Numbered from the stretch's first letter, positions 36,557 through 46,182 are shown. The stretch: DNA of 64,000 nt from Ruminococcus_C sp963590855 (GCA_963590855.1 CAVAQT010000010.1:1-64000), one strand, 5' to 3'. The notes: generated by a model not told the origin, from the sequence alone. Numbers and translations are program-made.

Positions 36557-36585
36557 TTGACATCCCCGAAAGAATGTGCTATAAT
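36557..36585 (+). promoter_or_regulatory. consensus promoter of trpS
   Basis: TTGACA (36557-36562) and TATAAT (36580-36585), 17-bp spacer. The 5' UTR of about 32 nt is too short for a T-box. Confidence 0.85.
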
Positions 36586-36623
36586 ACAATTACTTGCAGA
36601 AAGAAATGAGGAGTACCACTACT

Positions 36624-37685
36624 ATGAAACAAGTTATTTTAACAGGTGACCGTCCCACCGGGCGGCTTCACGTCGGACATTATGTCGGCTCACTGAAAGA
36701 ACGCGTCAGACTCCAGAATTCCGGAAAGTTTGACGAGATCTATATTATGATCGCAGATGCCCAGGCACTGACAGACAACGCAGAGCATCCGGAAAAGGTG
36801 CGTCAGAACATCACACAGGTAGCACTGGACTATTTGGCATGCGGTCTGGATCCGGAGAAATCCACCATCTTTATTCAGTCGATGGTACCGGAACTGACCG
36901 AACTGACCTTCTATTACATGAATCTGGTCACCGTCTCCCGGGTACAGCGCAACCCCACCGTCAAGGCTGAGATCCAGCAGCGCAACTTTGAAGCAAGCAT
37001 CCCGGTCGGCTTCTTCTGCTATCCCATCAGCCAGGCAGCAGATATTACAGCATTCCACGCCACTGCCGTACCGGTAGGCGAAGATCAGCTGCCGATGCTG
37101 GAACAGTGCAAGGAGATCGTGCACAAGTTCAATTCCGTATACGGTGAGACCCTGACAGAGCCGGAGATCATTCTCCCCAGCAATCAGGCGTGTCTGCGTC
37201 TGCCCGGCATTGACGGCAAGGCAAAGATGAGTAAGTCTCTGGGCAACTGCATCTATCTGTCCGACGAAGAGGCAGACATCAAGAAAAAGATCATGTCCAT
37301 GTTCACCGACCCGAACCACCTGCGTGTGGAAGATCCGGGACAGGTAGAGGGCAACCCGGTATTTATCTATCTGGATGCTTTCTGCAAGCCGGAATACTTT
37401 GCAGAATTTCTGCCGGATTACAGCTGCCTGGATGAGCTGAAAGCCCATTATCAGCGCGGCGGTCTGGGCGACGTTAAGGTAAAGAAGTTCCTGAACAACG
37501 TGATGCAGGAAGAACTGCGTCCCATCCGCGAGCGCCGGAAGCAGTGGGAACAGCGTCTGCCGGAGGTTTACGAGATCCTGAAGGCAGGCAGTGCAGTCGC
37601 AGAAAAGAAGGCTGCCAAGACGCTGGAAGGCGTTCGCCATGCGATGCAGATCGACTATTTCGGTGAAGGCGGACTGAACAGCTGA
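36624..37685 (+). CDS. trpS: tryptophanyl-tRNA synthetase
   Basis: This class I aminoacyl-tRNA synthetase of 353 residues charges tRNA-Trp. The HIGH-type motif is GRLHVGHYVG and the KMSKS loop is exact (GKAKMSKSLGN). The start at 36624 (MKQVILTGDRPTG) matches the usual TrpS N terminus and lies 11 nt after GAGGAG; the earlier in-frame ATG at 36606 overlaps that site. The gene is followed by a strong terminator and stands alone. Confidence 0.96.
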   Translation: MKQVILTGDRPTGRLHVGHYVGSLKERVRLQNSGKFDEIYIMIADAQALTDNAEHPEKVRQNITQVALDYLACGLDPEKSTIFIQSMVPELTELTFYYMNLVTVSRVQRNPTVKAEIQQRNFEASIPVGFFCYPISQAADITAFHATAVPVGEDQLPMLEQCKEIVHKFNSVYGETLTEPEIILPSNQACLRLPGIDGKAKMSKSLGNCIYLSDEEADIKKKIMSMFTDPNHLRVEDPGQVEGNPVFIYLDAFCKPEYFAEFLPDYSCLDELKAHYQRGGLGDVKVKKFLNNVMQEELRPIRERRKQWEQRLPEVYEILKAGSAVAEKKAAKTLEGVRHAMQIDYFGEGGLNS

Positions 37686-37723
37686 GCCGAGATCAAAGCA
37701 ACCATTTTTCAAAGCGCAACGAC

Positions 37724-37766
37724 AAAGCGGCTGCTGCACGAGCAAAACGTGCAGCAGCCGCTTTTT
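37724..37766 (+). terminator. bidirectional terminator between trpS and prs
   Basis: A 17-bp perfect stem (AAAGCGGCTGCTGCACG) with loop AGCAAAA and a final TTTTT. Confidence 0.93.
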
Positions 37767-37792
37767 ATGTGATATCAGAGCTTATTCAAAGC

Positions 37793-38944
37793 TTATGCAT
37801 TTTCCTTGTTTCTGCGTTCCAGCAGTGCCTTGATCTTCGCGTTCGGATCGATGACATTGCCGATGGAAACATCATGGTTCAGAGAGGCAATGAAGTAGGA
37901 AATATACTTGGAGCAGTCTACCTCATGGAACCACTTGCGGGACAGCAGCGCATCAGTGCGGTATGTCAGGTTGGTGGAGAATACTGCGTCAATGTAGCCG
38001 TCCTCATTTGCCTTGTCGAACTTCTCCAGGCCGTTTACGAACAGGCCATAAGTCGCATAGCAGAATACCCGGCGTGCCTTGCGCTCCTTCAGAGCATAGG
38101 CAATATCCAGCATGGACTCACCGGAGGAAATGATATCGTCTGCAATAAAGACATCCTTTCCCTCTACGGAGTTGCCCAGATACTCATGTGCCACAATGGG
38201 GTTATGGCCGTTGATGATCTTTGCATAATCCCGGCGCTTATAGAACATGCCCATGGGAACGCCCAGCATGGAAGCGTAGTACATGTTCCGGTTCAGTGCA
38301 CCCTCGTCCGGGCTGATGACCATGAACTCGTCTGGAGTCGTCTTGAGGTGCGGTACTGTCTGGAACATTGCCTTCAATACCTGATAAGAGGGCATCATGT
38401 TATCAAAGCCCATGAGCGGAATTGCGTTGTGTACCCGCGGATCGTGTGCGTCTACGGTCAGAATGTTGGAGACGCCCATCTGGTACAGCTCCTGCAAAGC
38501 GCAGGCACAGTCCAGAGACTCACGGTAGTTCCGGCGATGCTGACGGCCGCCGTACAGGATCGGCATGATTACATTGATCCGGTGTGCCTTGCCGCTGGCT
38601 GCCTGGATGATGCGCTTCAGATCCTGATAGTGGTCATCCGGAGACATTGCATTCTGCTGATCATACATCTGATACTTGACGTTGTAGTTGCCGACATCCA
38701 CAATGATGAACAGATCCTTGCCGCGGACGGTAGACTTAATGAGTCCCTTGCCGTCGCCGGAAGAAAAACGAGGGCATTCCGATTCGATCAGGAATGTGTC
38801 CACGTCATAGCCGCCCTTGTGTGCCCAGCTGACCAGGTACTCATTCAGCTTTTTCCCCAGTTCCTCTGCGCCTTTCATTGCAATCAGGCCGAGCGGTGCG
38901 ACGCTGGTTCCGTGATTGAACAAAATGTCTGATGCTGATACCAT
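37793..38944 (-). CDS. prs: ribose-phosphate pyrophosphokinase (long clostridial form)
   Basis: PRPP synthetase makes phosphoribosyl pyrophosphate from ribose 5-phosphate and ATP for nucleotide, His and Trp synthesis. The 383-residue protein is longer than the usual 310-320. It keeps LTVDAHDPRVHN (metal/pyrophosphate site) and the PRPP-binding loop VFIADDIISSGESM. MPILYGGRQHRRNYRES and FYKRRDY correspond to the ribose and ATP sites. The extra length is at the N terminus and in inserts. Inorganic pyrophosphatase is encoded just upstream on the same strand. Confidence 0.93.
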   Translation of the reverse strand: MVSASDILFNHGTSVAPLGLIAMKGAEELGKKLNEYLVSWAHKGGYDVDTFLIESECPRFSSGDGKGLIKSTVRGKDLFIIVDVGNYNVKYQMYDQQNAMSPDDHYQDLKRIIQAASGKAHRINVIMPILYGGRQHRRNYRESLDCACALQELYQMGVSNILTVDAHDPRVHNAIPLMGFDNMMPSYQVLKAMFQTVPHLKTTPDEFMVISPDEGALNRNMYYASMLGVPMGMFYKRRDYAKIINGHNPIVAHEYLGNSVEGKDVFIADDIISSGESMLDIAYALKERKARRVFCYATYGLFVNGLEKFDKANEDGYIDAVFSTNLTYRTDALLSRKWFHEVDCSKYISYFIASLNHDVSIGNVIDPNAKIKALLERRNKENA

Positions 38945-39020
38945 AACTTAAATACCTCTTTCTATTTTAGGCACACCTAACCGCAAAAGCTGCCGCAGGG
39001 CGTGTCCTTTTTACAATTGT

Positions 39021-39554
39021 TTACGCCTTGCAGAACTTATCGATATAGTGGTCGATGTCCGCCGCAATGATCTCCTTTGCCGCATAGACATCCTCTACTT
39101 CGTCCACCGCAGTGGTCTTATGCTCCAGTTCTTTGTATACCTGGAAGAAATGCACGATCTCCTCAAAAATGTGGCGCGGCAGATCGTCGATGTTGTGATA
39201 GCTGTTATAGGTCGGGTCATTGCACGGAATGGCAACGATCTTGTCGTCGCGCTGCCCATTGTCGATCATGTGGATCACGCCGATGGGATAGCACCGTACC
39301 AGAGTCATGGGGTGCAGCGTCTGAGAGCAGAGCACCAGCACATCCAGCGGGTCGCCGTCGTCAGCATAGGTACGCGGAATAAAGCCGTAATTTGCCGGAT
39401 AGTGGGTGGAGGTATACAGAATACGATCCATCTCCAGGATACCGGTGTCCTTGTTCAGCTCATACTTGACCTTGCTGTTTTTCGCGATCTCTACAACTGC
39501 CACGAACTCATCTACGGTGATGCGCTTCGGGTTGATATCATGCCAGATATTCAT
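39021..39554 (-). CDS. ppa: inorganic pyrophosphatase (family I)
   Basis: This 177-residue soluble enzyme hydrolyses pyrophosphate to phosphate. The signature DGDPLDVLVL carries the three metal-binding Asp residues, and the N-terminal part has KVKYELNKDTG and YPANYGFIP. It lies upstream of prs on the same strand with a 76-bp gap, a sensible pairing because both deal with pyrophosphate-driven chemistry. Confidence 0.96.
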   Translation of the reverse strand: MNIWHDINPKRITVDEFVAVVEIAKNSKVKYELNKDTGILEMDRILYTSTHYPANYGFIPRTYADDGDPLDVLVLCSQTLHPMTLVRCYPIGVIHMIDNGQRDDKIVAIPCNDPTYNSYHNIDDLPRHIFEEIVHFFQVYKELEHKTTAVDEVEDVYAAKEIIAADIDHYIDKFCKA

Positions 39555-39633
39555 CAGTCCATTGTTCCTTTCTGTCAGAAGTCTCTCGCTTTCCGCCGCA
39601 GCGCACCGCAGTCGGAAATACCTTTCCTTTTCT

Positions 39634-39661
39634 AGTATAACATTTTTTGCGGTTTTGTCAA
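39634..39661 (-). promoter_or_regulatory. promoter of ppa (and possibly prs)
   Basis: Minus-strand TTGACA (39661-39656) and TATACT (39639-39634), 16-bp spacer. Confidence 0.75.
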
Positions 39662-39765
39662 TATCCTACCGCCGCTTTTTTCTGCCATTTCTGTTTTTTC
39701 GCCGTTTTCACCGAAAGCAAACAAAAAAAGATACCGCGATTTTGCGGAAAAGACAGTTTGTACAC

Positions 39766-39794
39766 TTGCCAAAAGCAGAAAAAAATGATATAAT
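39766..39794 (+). promoter_or_regulatory. promoter of the second MoxR-DUF58-transglutaminase operon
   Basis: TTGCCA (39766-39771) and TATAAT (39789-39794), 17-bp spacer. The UTR of about 115 nt has arms GCGACAG and CTGTCGT (about 39822 and 39864) that could pair. Otherwise the 361-bp region between ppa and moxR holds no gene. Confidence 0.75.
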
Positions 39795-39915
39795 AAATTG
39801 TATATCATGAAAAAAATGTAAAGGCGACAGAAAAGCAACCACTTTTGATTTTTGCGATTTCCTGTCGTCACGAAACACGTTTGCATAAAATCACACACAG
39901 AAAAAGGAGCTGTTT

Positions 39916-40854
39916 ATGCCGACTGTTACAACAAGAAGTCTCCCGGCAGCCATTCTCCGGGAGGTACAGAAAGCCGTGATCGGAAAAGATCTGGTGCTGA
40001 CCAAGGTGCTCATCGCCTTTCTGGCAGAGGGACATGTTTTAATGGAGGACATGCCGGGCGTGGGAAAAACAACGCTTGCCATGGCGTTTTCCAAAGCACT
40101 GGGGCTGAGCTGCCGGCGCGTGCAGTTTACTCCGGATGTGCTGCCCTCTGACCTCACCGGTTTTTCCGTTTATGAAAAAAACACCGGAAAATTTGTATTC
40201 CAACCGGGTGCATTGTTTTGTCATCTGCTTTTGGCGGATGAGATCAACCGTACCTCCAGCAAGACCCAGGCGGCGCTGCTGGAGGCAATGGAAGAGGGAA
40301 ACGTCACAGTAGAGGGAAAGACCTATTCCCTGCCGAAACCCCATCTGGTCATTGCAACACAGAATCCTCTGGGCTGCGTCGGTACGCAGTCGCTTCCGGA
40401 ATCTCAGCTGGATCGCTTTCTCATGCGGCTGCATATGGGCTATCCCCGGATCGAGGAAGAGATCGCCATTTTACAGGGCAGAGCTGCCCGTGATCCATTG
40501 CAGGACGTACAGCCAGTATGCACACCGGAACAGCTGTTGGAATTGCAGCAGCAGGCGGCAGCGGTCTATGTGGACGACCGGCTTTACTACTATGCGGCTT
40601 CTATTTCCAAGGCGACCCGGGAGCATCCGCAGATCACGCTGGGTGTGAGTCCCAGAGGAACGCTTGCGCTGATCCGCTCTGCCAAAGCCATGGCGATGCT
40701 TCGCGGCAGAAACTCCCTGCTCCCGGACGACATCACGCCGCTTTGCATGGATGTCCTGGCGCACCGCATCATCCCCAAGGGCAATGTCCCGGCAGAGCGC
40801 GTGCTGGACGAGATCCTGCATCAGATCCAAGCCCCGACACCGGACAAGCGGTGA
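39916..40854 (+). CDS. MoxR-family AAA+ ATPase (second copy)
   Basis: A 312-residue MoxR ATPase, clearly related to the copy at 7388-8338. Walker A is MPGVGKTT (46-53) and Walker B LLLADEINRT. The lid segment is LGVSPRGTLALIRSAKAMAM. The start has AAAGGAGC upstream. It leads a plus-strand operon of three genes with a 6-bp gap and a 4-bp overlap. Unlike the first copy, it has no kinase or LRR gene in front. Confidence 0.95.
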   Translation: MPTVTTRSLPAAILREVQKAVIGKDLVLTKVLIAFLAEGHVLMEDMPGVGKTTLAMAFSKALGLSCRRVQFTPDVLPSDLTGFSVYEKNTGKFVFQPGALFCHLLLADEINRTSSKTQAALLEAMEEGNVTVEGKTYSLPKPHLVIATQNPLGCVGTQSLPESQLDRFLMRLHMGYPRIEEEIAILQGRAARDPLQDVQPVCTPEQLLELQQQAAAVYVDDRLYYYAASISKATREHPQITLGVSPRGTLALIRSAKAMAMLRGRNSLLPDDITPLCMDVLAHRIIPKGNVPAERVLDEILHQIQAPTPDKR

Positions 40855-40860
40855 GTCGCC

Positions 40861-41985
40861 ATGTGGATCACAAAGCTCTTTTATCTGCTGCTGACCGGGA
40901 TCGTCTATCTGTTCTTTTGTCTGTATCTGCCGCAGTTTTCGGCATATCTGCTGGTGAGCATGCTGCTGCTTCCCTTTGGCTTTTTTGCGGCAGCCCATTT
41001 CAGCGGCGCAAAGCTTCGGGCAGAGTTGTTCTGTACTGAAACACAGGCGGAAAAAGGCGTACCCTGCCGCTGTGTGGTACAGCTGCACAACCCCACATGG
41101 CTGCCCATGGGAACGGTAACACTTCTGCTGACTGTGAAAAACGTCACGCTGGACGAAGAGACGGAACAGGAGTTTCAGACCACTGTGCCGCCGCGGGATA
41201 CCATCCGCATGGAGATTCCCGTTACCCCGGTACACTGCGGAAAATTTCAGGTCACAGTTACCAATTTTCGCGTCTACGACAGCATTCACTTATTTTCTCA
41301 CCGAAAGCGGCTTTCCCGGCAGACTGCTTTTCCGGTGCTCCCGATCGTGCCGGAACCGCCTGCCCAGGATTACAAGCCGTCTGTGTCCGGAGAAGCTGCT
41401 GTCATGCAGCCCACCACAGAACCGGAAGAGTTTCTCGGCGTCCGCAGTTATCGCAGCGGTGACCGCATGCGCGCCATCCACTGGAAGCTGAGCAGCCGTT
41501 TTCCGGAGCCGGTGGTACGGGAATATGGTATTCCCCGGCGTGTCCCGGCAGTGATTGGCATGCTGTATGCGCTTCAGCCGTCCGCAGACGGCGAACCGGG
41601 TACACGTCTGGATGCTATGCTGGAGGCTCTGACGGCGGCAGTCGAAATGATGTGCGGCAGCGACAACGCCGTAACGGTAATCATCTGCGGCGATGACTGG
41701 AAGCAAAGCCGCGAGATCGCATCCGCAGCGGAACTTCTGCCGTTTCTGGAAGCCATTCTGGACATGTCTCCCGGCAGCGACCCGGAAGCTGCACTTTCGG
41801 TACTGGAAAACACCGGAGACAGCGTGACCTGCTGCATTGCAGATACGCTGGAGGGAAAGATCGGCGCAGATATAGTATTTATTTCCGGCGCTGCAAAAAT
41901 TTCCGGACAAGTTTCCATTGCGCCTGAAACTGCCGCCAAAACGGTATATCAGACTTTGCAGCAAGCGGAAGGAGGAGATCGATGA
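40861..41985 (+). CDS. DUF58 domain membrane protein (second copy)
   Basis: This 374-residue protein has two N-terminal membrane helices (about 5-45) and a C-terminal DUF58 module with the signature VRSYRSGDRMRAIHWKLSSR followed by VVREYG. It is equivalent to the gene at 6216-7391. Its stop overlaps the start of the transglutaminase gene by 4 bp (ATGA), showing coupled synthesis. It is the likely adaptor between MoxR and the membrane protein. Confidence 0.93.
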   Translation: MWITKLFYLLLTGIVYLFFCLYLPQFSAYLLVSMLLLPFGFFAAAHFSGAKLRAELFCTETQAEKGVPCRCVVQLHNPTWLPMGTVTLLLTVKNVTLDEETEQEFQTTVPPRDTIRMEIPVTPVHCGKFQVTVTNFRVYDSIHLFSHRKRLSRQTAFPVLPIVPEPPAQDYKPSVSGEAAVMQPTTEPEEFLGVRSYRSGDRMRAIHWKLSSRFPEPVVREYGIPRRVPAVIGMLYALQPSADGEPGTRLDAMLEALTAAVEMMCGSDNAVTVIICGDDWKQSREIASAAELLPFLEAILDMSPGSDPEAALSVLENTGDSVTCCIADTLEGKIGADIVFISGAAKISGQVSIAPETAAKTVYQTLQQAEGGDR

Positions 41986-44612
41986 AAACACAGCGTCCCT
42001 TCTCCCCGGCTCTGATCGCATCTGAGCCGCAGTGGTCATCTGAAAAGAAAAAGCCCACCAGCGGCATGCTGTACCGTTTTTTGCTGGCAGCCATGGGGTT
42101 CGGCGGCACGCTGTTTGCGCTGCTGACACTGTATACGCCGGACTGCCGCAAGCTTCCGCTGCTTCTTTCCGCTGCGGCTTGCTTTCTTCTGGCATCTGTC
42201 TTACAGCTGCTCCCGAAGCACAGCGGAAAACTGACGGTTTTCGGTATCTTGCTGCTGCTTCTGCTGCCGATCCTCCGCGCCAGACAGACGGTGATGGGCA
42301 TGCAGCACATCATCAACCAAGTCTATCAAAATGCACACCACACGGATGTCTCATATTTCACCCTTCACGCATCACCGGAGGAACTGAGCCATTCTGCAAC
42401 GCTGACCTGCATCTGTGTCGCCGGGCTTCTGGCATTCTTTTTTGCCTGCTTTACCTTGCGAAAACCGCACTTTGTTCTGACCGCCTGTGTTTCTTTCCTG
42501 CTCATTGAGCCGGGATTGTATCTGGGGCTTCCGGTCAACGCTTTTGCCATGGCATTTCTGCTGGCGTACTGGTGCGGTATGCTGGCGCTGCGGTTTGCCA
42601 TGCTGAACGGGCATCGAAAAGCGCAGTCGCATCAGCGAGCCGCTTCTGTCTGCGGTTCGGTCACTGCCGGCTTTGTGCTGCTGGTGTACAGTGCAGTTGC
42701 CCTCACCGGAACATGGCAGGACTACACGCGCACCGATGCCGACAAGCTGCGGATGCAGGAACTGAGCGCCAGCCTGGCTGAATTTGATGTGCAGAACCTT
42801 CCTCAAAGCATCCGAAATATCGGAACGGCACTGGGGCTTTCTGCTTCCGGAACGGTTTCTCTGGGAACAAAAGCCTCTCTACAGTATCGAGACCGTACAG
42901 ACCTGAAGCTGACCTTTGACAATCTGCCGGACAGCACCATGTATCTGAAAGGCTATACCGGAAGCATCTATCAGAACAACAGCTGGAGTGCACTCACCAA
43001 GGCATCTGACTTTCAAAATGGCAGCACCGTCTTTTCGGTTCTGCAAAACTATGACTGTGCACCGCAGAACTTTCCGTTTCTGTTTCAGCGCTCCATGCTG
43101 CCGGACTCCGGCATTTTCACCTGTACAGTTCAGCCGCTGCGCCGCGACGGCAGATATTATCAGCCCTACGCCTCCTTCGGCGAGCAGGTAAGCTTTCCGG
43201 ATGATGCCAATGTCAAGCCGAAAAAGCGCAGTACATACCGTTGGACTGTCTCCGCGCCGCAGTCCTGGGTCATCCCGAACCTTGCAGACAATCCATTGCA
43301 GGACTGCCGCATCTCCGCTTCTGCGGCAGGCAGCAGCGATGCTGTGCGTTCTTTCCTGGATGCACTGGGCACAGCGTCTTCTGACCCCACGGTATCCATC
43401 CGCTTTCAGCCGGCAGAGGCCGCAGATTCACCGGAAATGATCCAGGGAAAAACCATTCCGGCAGCACTGCTGGAATCCCTTGCCTACCGGGACTTCGCAG
43501 CAGACGCCTATACCGAACTGCCGGAAAGCGATGCACTGGATGCTGTTTATGCAGCACTTCCGGAATCCCTCCAAAACAGCCATCCCCGAACCGTGCAGGA
43601 ACAATACCAGGCACTTTGCGAAATACGCGCCTGGATGGCGGAAAACACCACCTATACCCTTTCTCCCGGAAAGACGCCAAAGACACGGGATTTCGTCAGC
43701 TTCTTTCTTCTGGAAAACCAAAAGGGCTATTGTGTGCACTACGCCACCGCCGGAACGATCTTGGCGCGGCATCTGGGAATCCCGGCGCGGTACTGCGAAG
43801 GCTATCTGGTGGGAAATGACGTACTGGACAGCGCATCTGTCTCCGGAGACGGCTACACGGTCACATTAAAAGACCGCCAGGCTCACGCATGGTGCGAATT
43901 TTACATTGACGGCTATGGATGGATGCCCTTTGAGATGACACCGGGCTATTATGACAGTATGCCCACTGAAAGCGCACAGCACCAAACGTCAACGAACGCT
44001 GTCACAGAGACGACCGTATCCGAAACGCTTTCCCAGGAAATGACCAGCGCTTCTCTGACTTCTACAAAAATGTCAAGTGTGACAACGGCATCGGGAACCG
44101 GCAGTGTGCCCGGCGGAACGGAATCAGAAAGCAGCAGCGGTCTCTCCGGATCTGACGGCAATACAGCACATGTACTCCATACGATATTGCGCATACTGCT
44201 GTATCTGTTGGCAGCGGCAGCCGTGATCGCTGCGGTGATCCTTTTGCGGCGATGGCATCTCTATCGGCGCAGAAAGCGCTTCTGTGACACGCTGCATCCG
44301 CGGCAGGCGATGCAGGCAATGTACCGCTATCTGTTCCGGCTGCTTCGCTGGACTGGGCTTTCCTTCCATCAGGAAGCGCTTCTGGAGTTTTGCGAAACGG
44401 CGCAGCAGCATCTGCGGCAGAAGCATTTGCCCGACGAAGCACCGCTGCAAATCATTCCCATGACACTGGCACTGGAATTCGGCAGGCAATTCCCGGAGAA
44501 AGCACAGCAGCTGCAAGCCGCGGAAAATGTTGAAGCTCTCGCCAATGCCTTTTGTGCATCCTGCAGACCGCTCAAGCGGCTCTGCCTCAAATATTTATTC
44601 CATCTGTTTTGA
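41982..44612 (+). CDS. transglutaminase-like membrane protein with intact catalytic Cys (TgpA-like)
   Basis: This 876-residue protein has about six N-terminal membrane helices, an extracytoplasmic transglutaminase-like domain (about 520-660), a Ser/Thr-rich stretch, a further membrane helix (near 735-755) and a cytoplasmic tail. The catalytic core is complete: Cys584 in GYCVHYATAG, His in AHAWCEFYIDGYGW, and FEMTPGYY. The substrate is likely a cell-surface protein or peptide. It closes the MoxR-DUF58 operon. Its paralogue at 3867-6170 has Ser in place of this Cys. Confidence 0.92.
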   Translation: MKTQRPFSPALIASEPQWSSEKKKPTSGMLYRFLLAAMGFGGTLFALLTLYTPDCRKLPLLLSAAACFLLASVLQLLPKHSGKLTVFGILLLLLLPILRARQTVMGMQHIINQVYQNAHHTDVSYFTLHASPEELSHSATLTCICVAGLLAFFFACFTLRKPHFVLTACVSFLLIEPGLYLGLPVNAFAMAFLLAYWCGMLALRFAMLNGHRKAQSHQRAASVCGSVTAGFVLLVYSAVALTGTWQDYTRTDADKLRMQELSASLAEFDVQNLPQSIRNIGTALGLSASGTVSLGTKASLQYRDRTDLKLTFDNLPDSTMYLKGYTGSIYQNNSWSALTKASDFQNGSTVFSVLQNYDCAPQNFPFLFQRSMLPDSGIFTCTVQPLRRDGRYYQPYASFGEQVSFPDDANVKPKKRSTYRWTVSAPQSWVIPNLADNPLQDCRISASAAGSSDAVRSFLDALGTASSDPTVSIRFQPAEAADSPEMIQGKTIPAALLESLAYRDFAADAYTELPESDALDAVYAALPESLQNSHPRTVQEQYQALCEIRAWMAENTTYTLSPGKTPKTRDFVSFFLLENQKGYCVHYATAGTILARHLGIPARYCEGYLVGNDVLDSASVSGDGYTVTLKDRQAHAWCEFYIDGYGWMPFEMTPGYYDSMPTESAQHQTSTNAVTETTVSETLSQEMTSASLTSTKMSSVTTASGTGSVPGGTESESSSGLSGSDGNTAHVLHTILRILLYLLAAAAVIAAVILLRRWHLYRRRKRFCDTLHPRQAMQAMYRYLFRLLRWTGLSFHQEALLEFCETAQQHLRQKHLPDEAPLQIIPMTLALEFGRQFPEKAQQLQAAENVEALANAFCASCRPLKRLCLKYLFHLF

Positions 44613-44624
44613 AAGGAGTCTGTT

Positions 44625-45263
44625 ATGAATTCAAAAACCCCAAAAACCAAATTCGGCAAACAAATGCTCTACATCCTGCTCCCCTTCGTCCTGCCCCTCT
44701 GTCTTATTGTGCTGGGCATTGTGCTGTTATCCAAACCCACAGTAGTAAACGGCATCTTCCTGACGCTGGGCATCCTGGTCGCTGTGATCGGATTGATCGA
44801 GACCGTCATCTATGCCTCCCGCCGCAAATTCCAGCCGGAAGCGAGATACCTGGTCACAGGCATTATTCTGCTGATCGTCGGCGCGCTGCTTATCATCCTG
44901 CCCTTTACCATCAACAACCTGATCCCCATTATTCTGGGCATCTGCGTCCTGGGCAGCGGTATTTCCGGCGTGGTAAATACGCTGTCGTTCCGCAAAGAGG
45001 ACACCAATATTCTGGCATCCATGCTGTTTGCTGTCACCAACTGTCTGCTGGGTATCTTTATCCTGATCTATGTGCTGCGCAACAGCAACGAGATCGGCTG
45101 GAAGGTCATCGGCATCCTCATGATTATCAGCGGCGCGCTGCGGCTCATCAACGAAGTCATTGCACGGCTTGCGCCGAAACACTCCGGTTCTGTGGTGGAA
45201 ACGACGTTCACAGAAGCCACAGTTACCGAACAGCCGCCGACAGAAGCGCCGAAAGAAAACTAA
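44625..45263 (+). CDS. DUF308 (HdeD-like) small membrane protein
   Basis: This 212-residue protein is built of six hydrophobic helices arranged as repeated pairs (for example LCLIVLGIVLLSKPTVVNGIFLT and LVTGIILLIVGALLIILPF), the DUF308/HdeD pattern. The C-terminal tail is polar and Thr/Glu-rich. It lies 12 bp after the transglutaminase gene with AAAGGAG before the ATG, so it may be the last gene of that operon. Its role is unknown; HdeD in enterobacteria is linked to acid stress. Confidence 0.8.
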   Translation: MNSKTPKTKFGKQMLYILLPFVLPLCLIVLGIVLLSKPTVVNGIFLTLGILVAVIGLIETVIYASRRKFQPEARYLVTGIILLIVGALLIILPFTINNLIPIILGICVLGSGISGVVNTLSFRKEDTNILASMLFAVTNCLLGIFILIYVLRNSNEIGWKVIGILMIISGALRLINEVIARLAPKHSGSVVETTFTEATVTEQPPTEAPKEN

Positions 45264-45278
45264 GGAAGTGTCATACAC

Positions 45279-46067
45279 ATGCTGAAAGCAAATTATCACA
45301 CCCATACTGCCCGATGCCGCCATGCGTGGGGCGAGGATAAGGAATATGTGGAACACGCCATCCGGGAAGGCATGGAGGTTCTGGGATTTTCCGATCACTG
45401 CCCCTGGGTCTTTCCGAAAGACTATGTCTCCCACACGCGGATGGAACCCAGAGAGCTGGACAATTATTTTTACGCACTGGAAGCACTGAAACAGGAATAC
45501 GCCAGAGACATTACCATTTACATCGGGTTCGAGTCGGAGTATATTCCGGAATTGATGGAAGAGCAGAATCGCCTTCTGGACGGCTATCCCGTGGATTATA
45601 TGCTGCTGTGAGAACATTTCACTGCCAGCGAGATCACCGGGCCATACACCGGACACCCCACCGAAGATGAGGCAGATCTCAAACGCTATGTTGATCTGGT
45701 GATCGAGGGCATGGAAACCGGAAAATATGCCTACACGGCGCACCCGGATTTGATCCATTACACCGGATCGGATACGGTCTATGAGGAGCACATGCTTCGT
45801 CTCTGCCGGTATCTCAAAGCACACGATATCCCCATCGAGATCAATTTGCTGGGTGTGGTGGAGCACCGTCACTATACCTCCGGCAGATTTCTGCGCATTG
45901 CACAGGAAGTCGGAAACAGCGCCATAATCGGCTGTGATGCCCATACCCCGGATCGGCTTTCCAATTCAGAATACATCCAGACCTGTCTGGATCTTGCAAA
46001 GCAGTACGCACTGCCTGTGGTGGAATTTCTCCCCGGACTTCTGCCGAAAAAAATGGACGAAGCGTAA
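45279..46067 (+). pseudogene. PHP-family phosphoesterase (HisJ-like) interrupted by an in-frame TGA
   Basis: The frame runs 262 codons with one TGA at 45609-45611 (codon 111). Before it are the PHP metal motifs NYHTHTARCRH and GFSDHCP and the segment ESEYIPELMEEQ. After it the frame continues EHFTASEITGPYTG and YAYTAHPDLIHY, then the last motif IIGCDAHTP. The family is histidinol phosphatase-like. The stop falls in the stretch MLL-stop-EHF, where relatives usually have Gly, so a single GGA-to-TGA change would explain it. Translation could restart at the GTG at 45699, but that fragment lacks the first metal site. A recoding event or an assembly error are alternatives. Confidence 0.8.
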
Positions 46068-46092
46068 AAAATCCGCAATTCCGGAAAAGGCG

Positions 46093-46121
46093 TTGACTTT
46101 TTCAGGGGAATGTGGTATAAT
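46093..46121 (+). promoter_or_regulatory. promoter upstream of the thiamine thiazole cluster
   Basis: TTGACT (46093-46098) and TATAAT (46116-46121), 17-bp spacer. Confidence 0.85.
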
Positions 46122-46147
46122 AACAAGTAGAATGACTGCGTAAAATG

Positions 46148-46182
46148 GGGCACACCACCGAAAAGGTGTGTGCCCTTTTTTT
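46148..46182 (+). terminator. intrinsic terminator in the thiS leader
   Basis: GGGCACAC-C-ACC pairs with GGTGTGTGCCC around GAAAA (one bulged C), and seven T follow. It lies only about 20 nt after the predicted start, between the promoter and thiS, so most transcripts should stop here unless something prevents it. No TPP aptamer precedes it. Confidence 0.85.

Noticed and set aside
36536..36623. T-box leader for trpS
   Set aside because: The predicted 5' UTR is about 32 nt, far too short.
45279..46067. Selenocysteine at the in-frame TGA of the PHP gene
   Set aside because: No clear SECIS hairpin in the required window, and relatives usually have Gly, not Cys, at this position. Kept only as an alternative.
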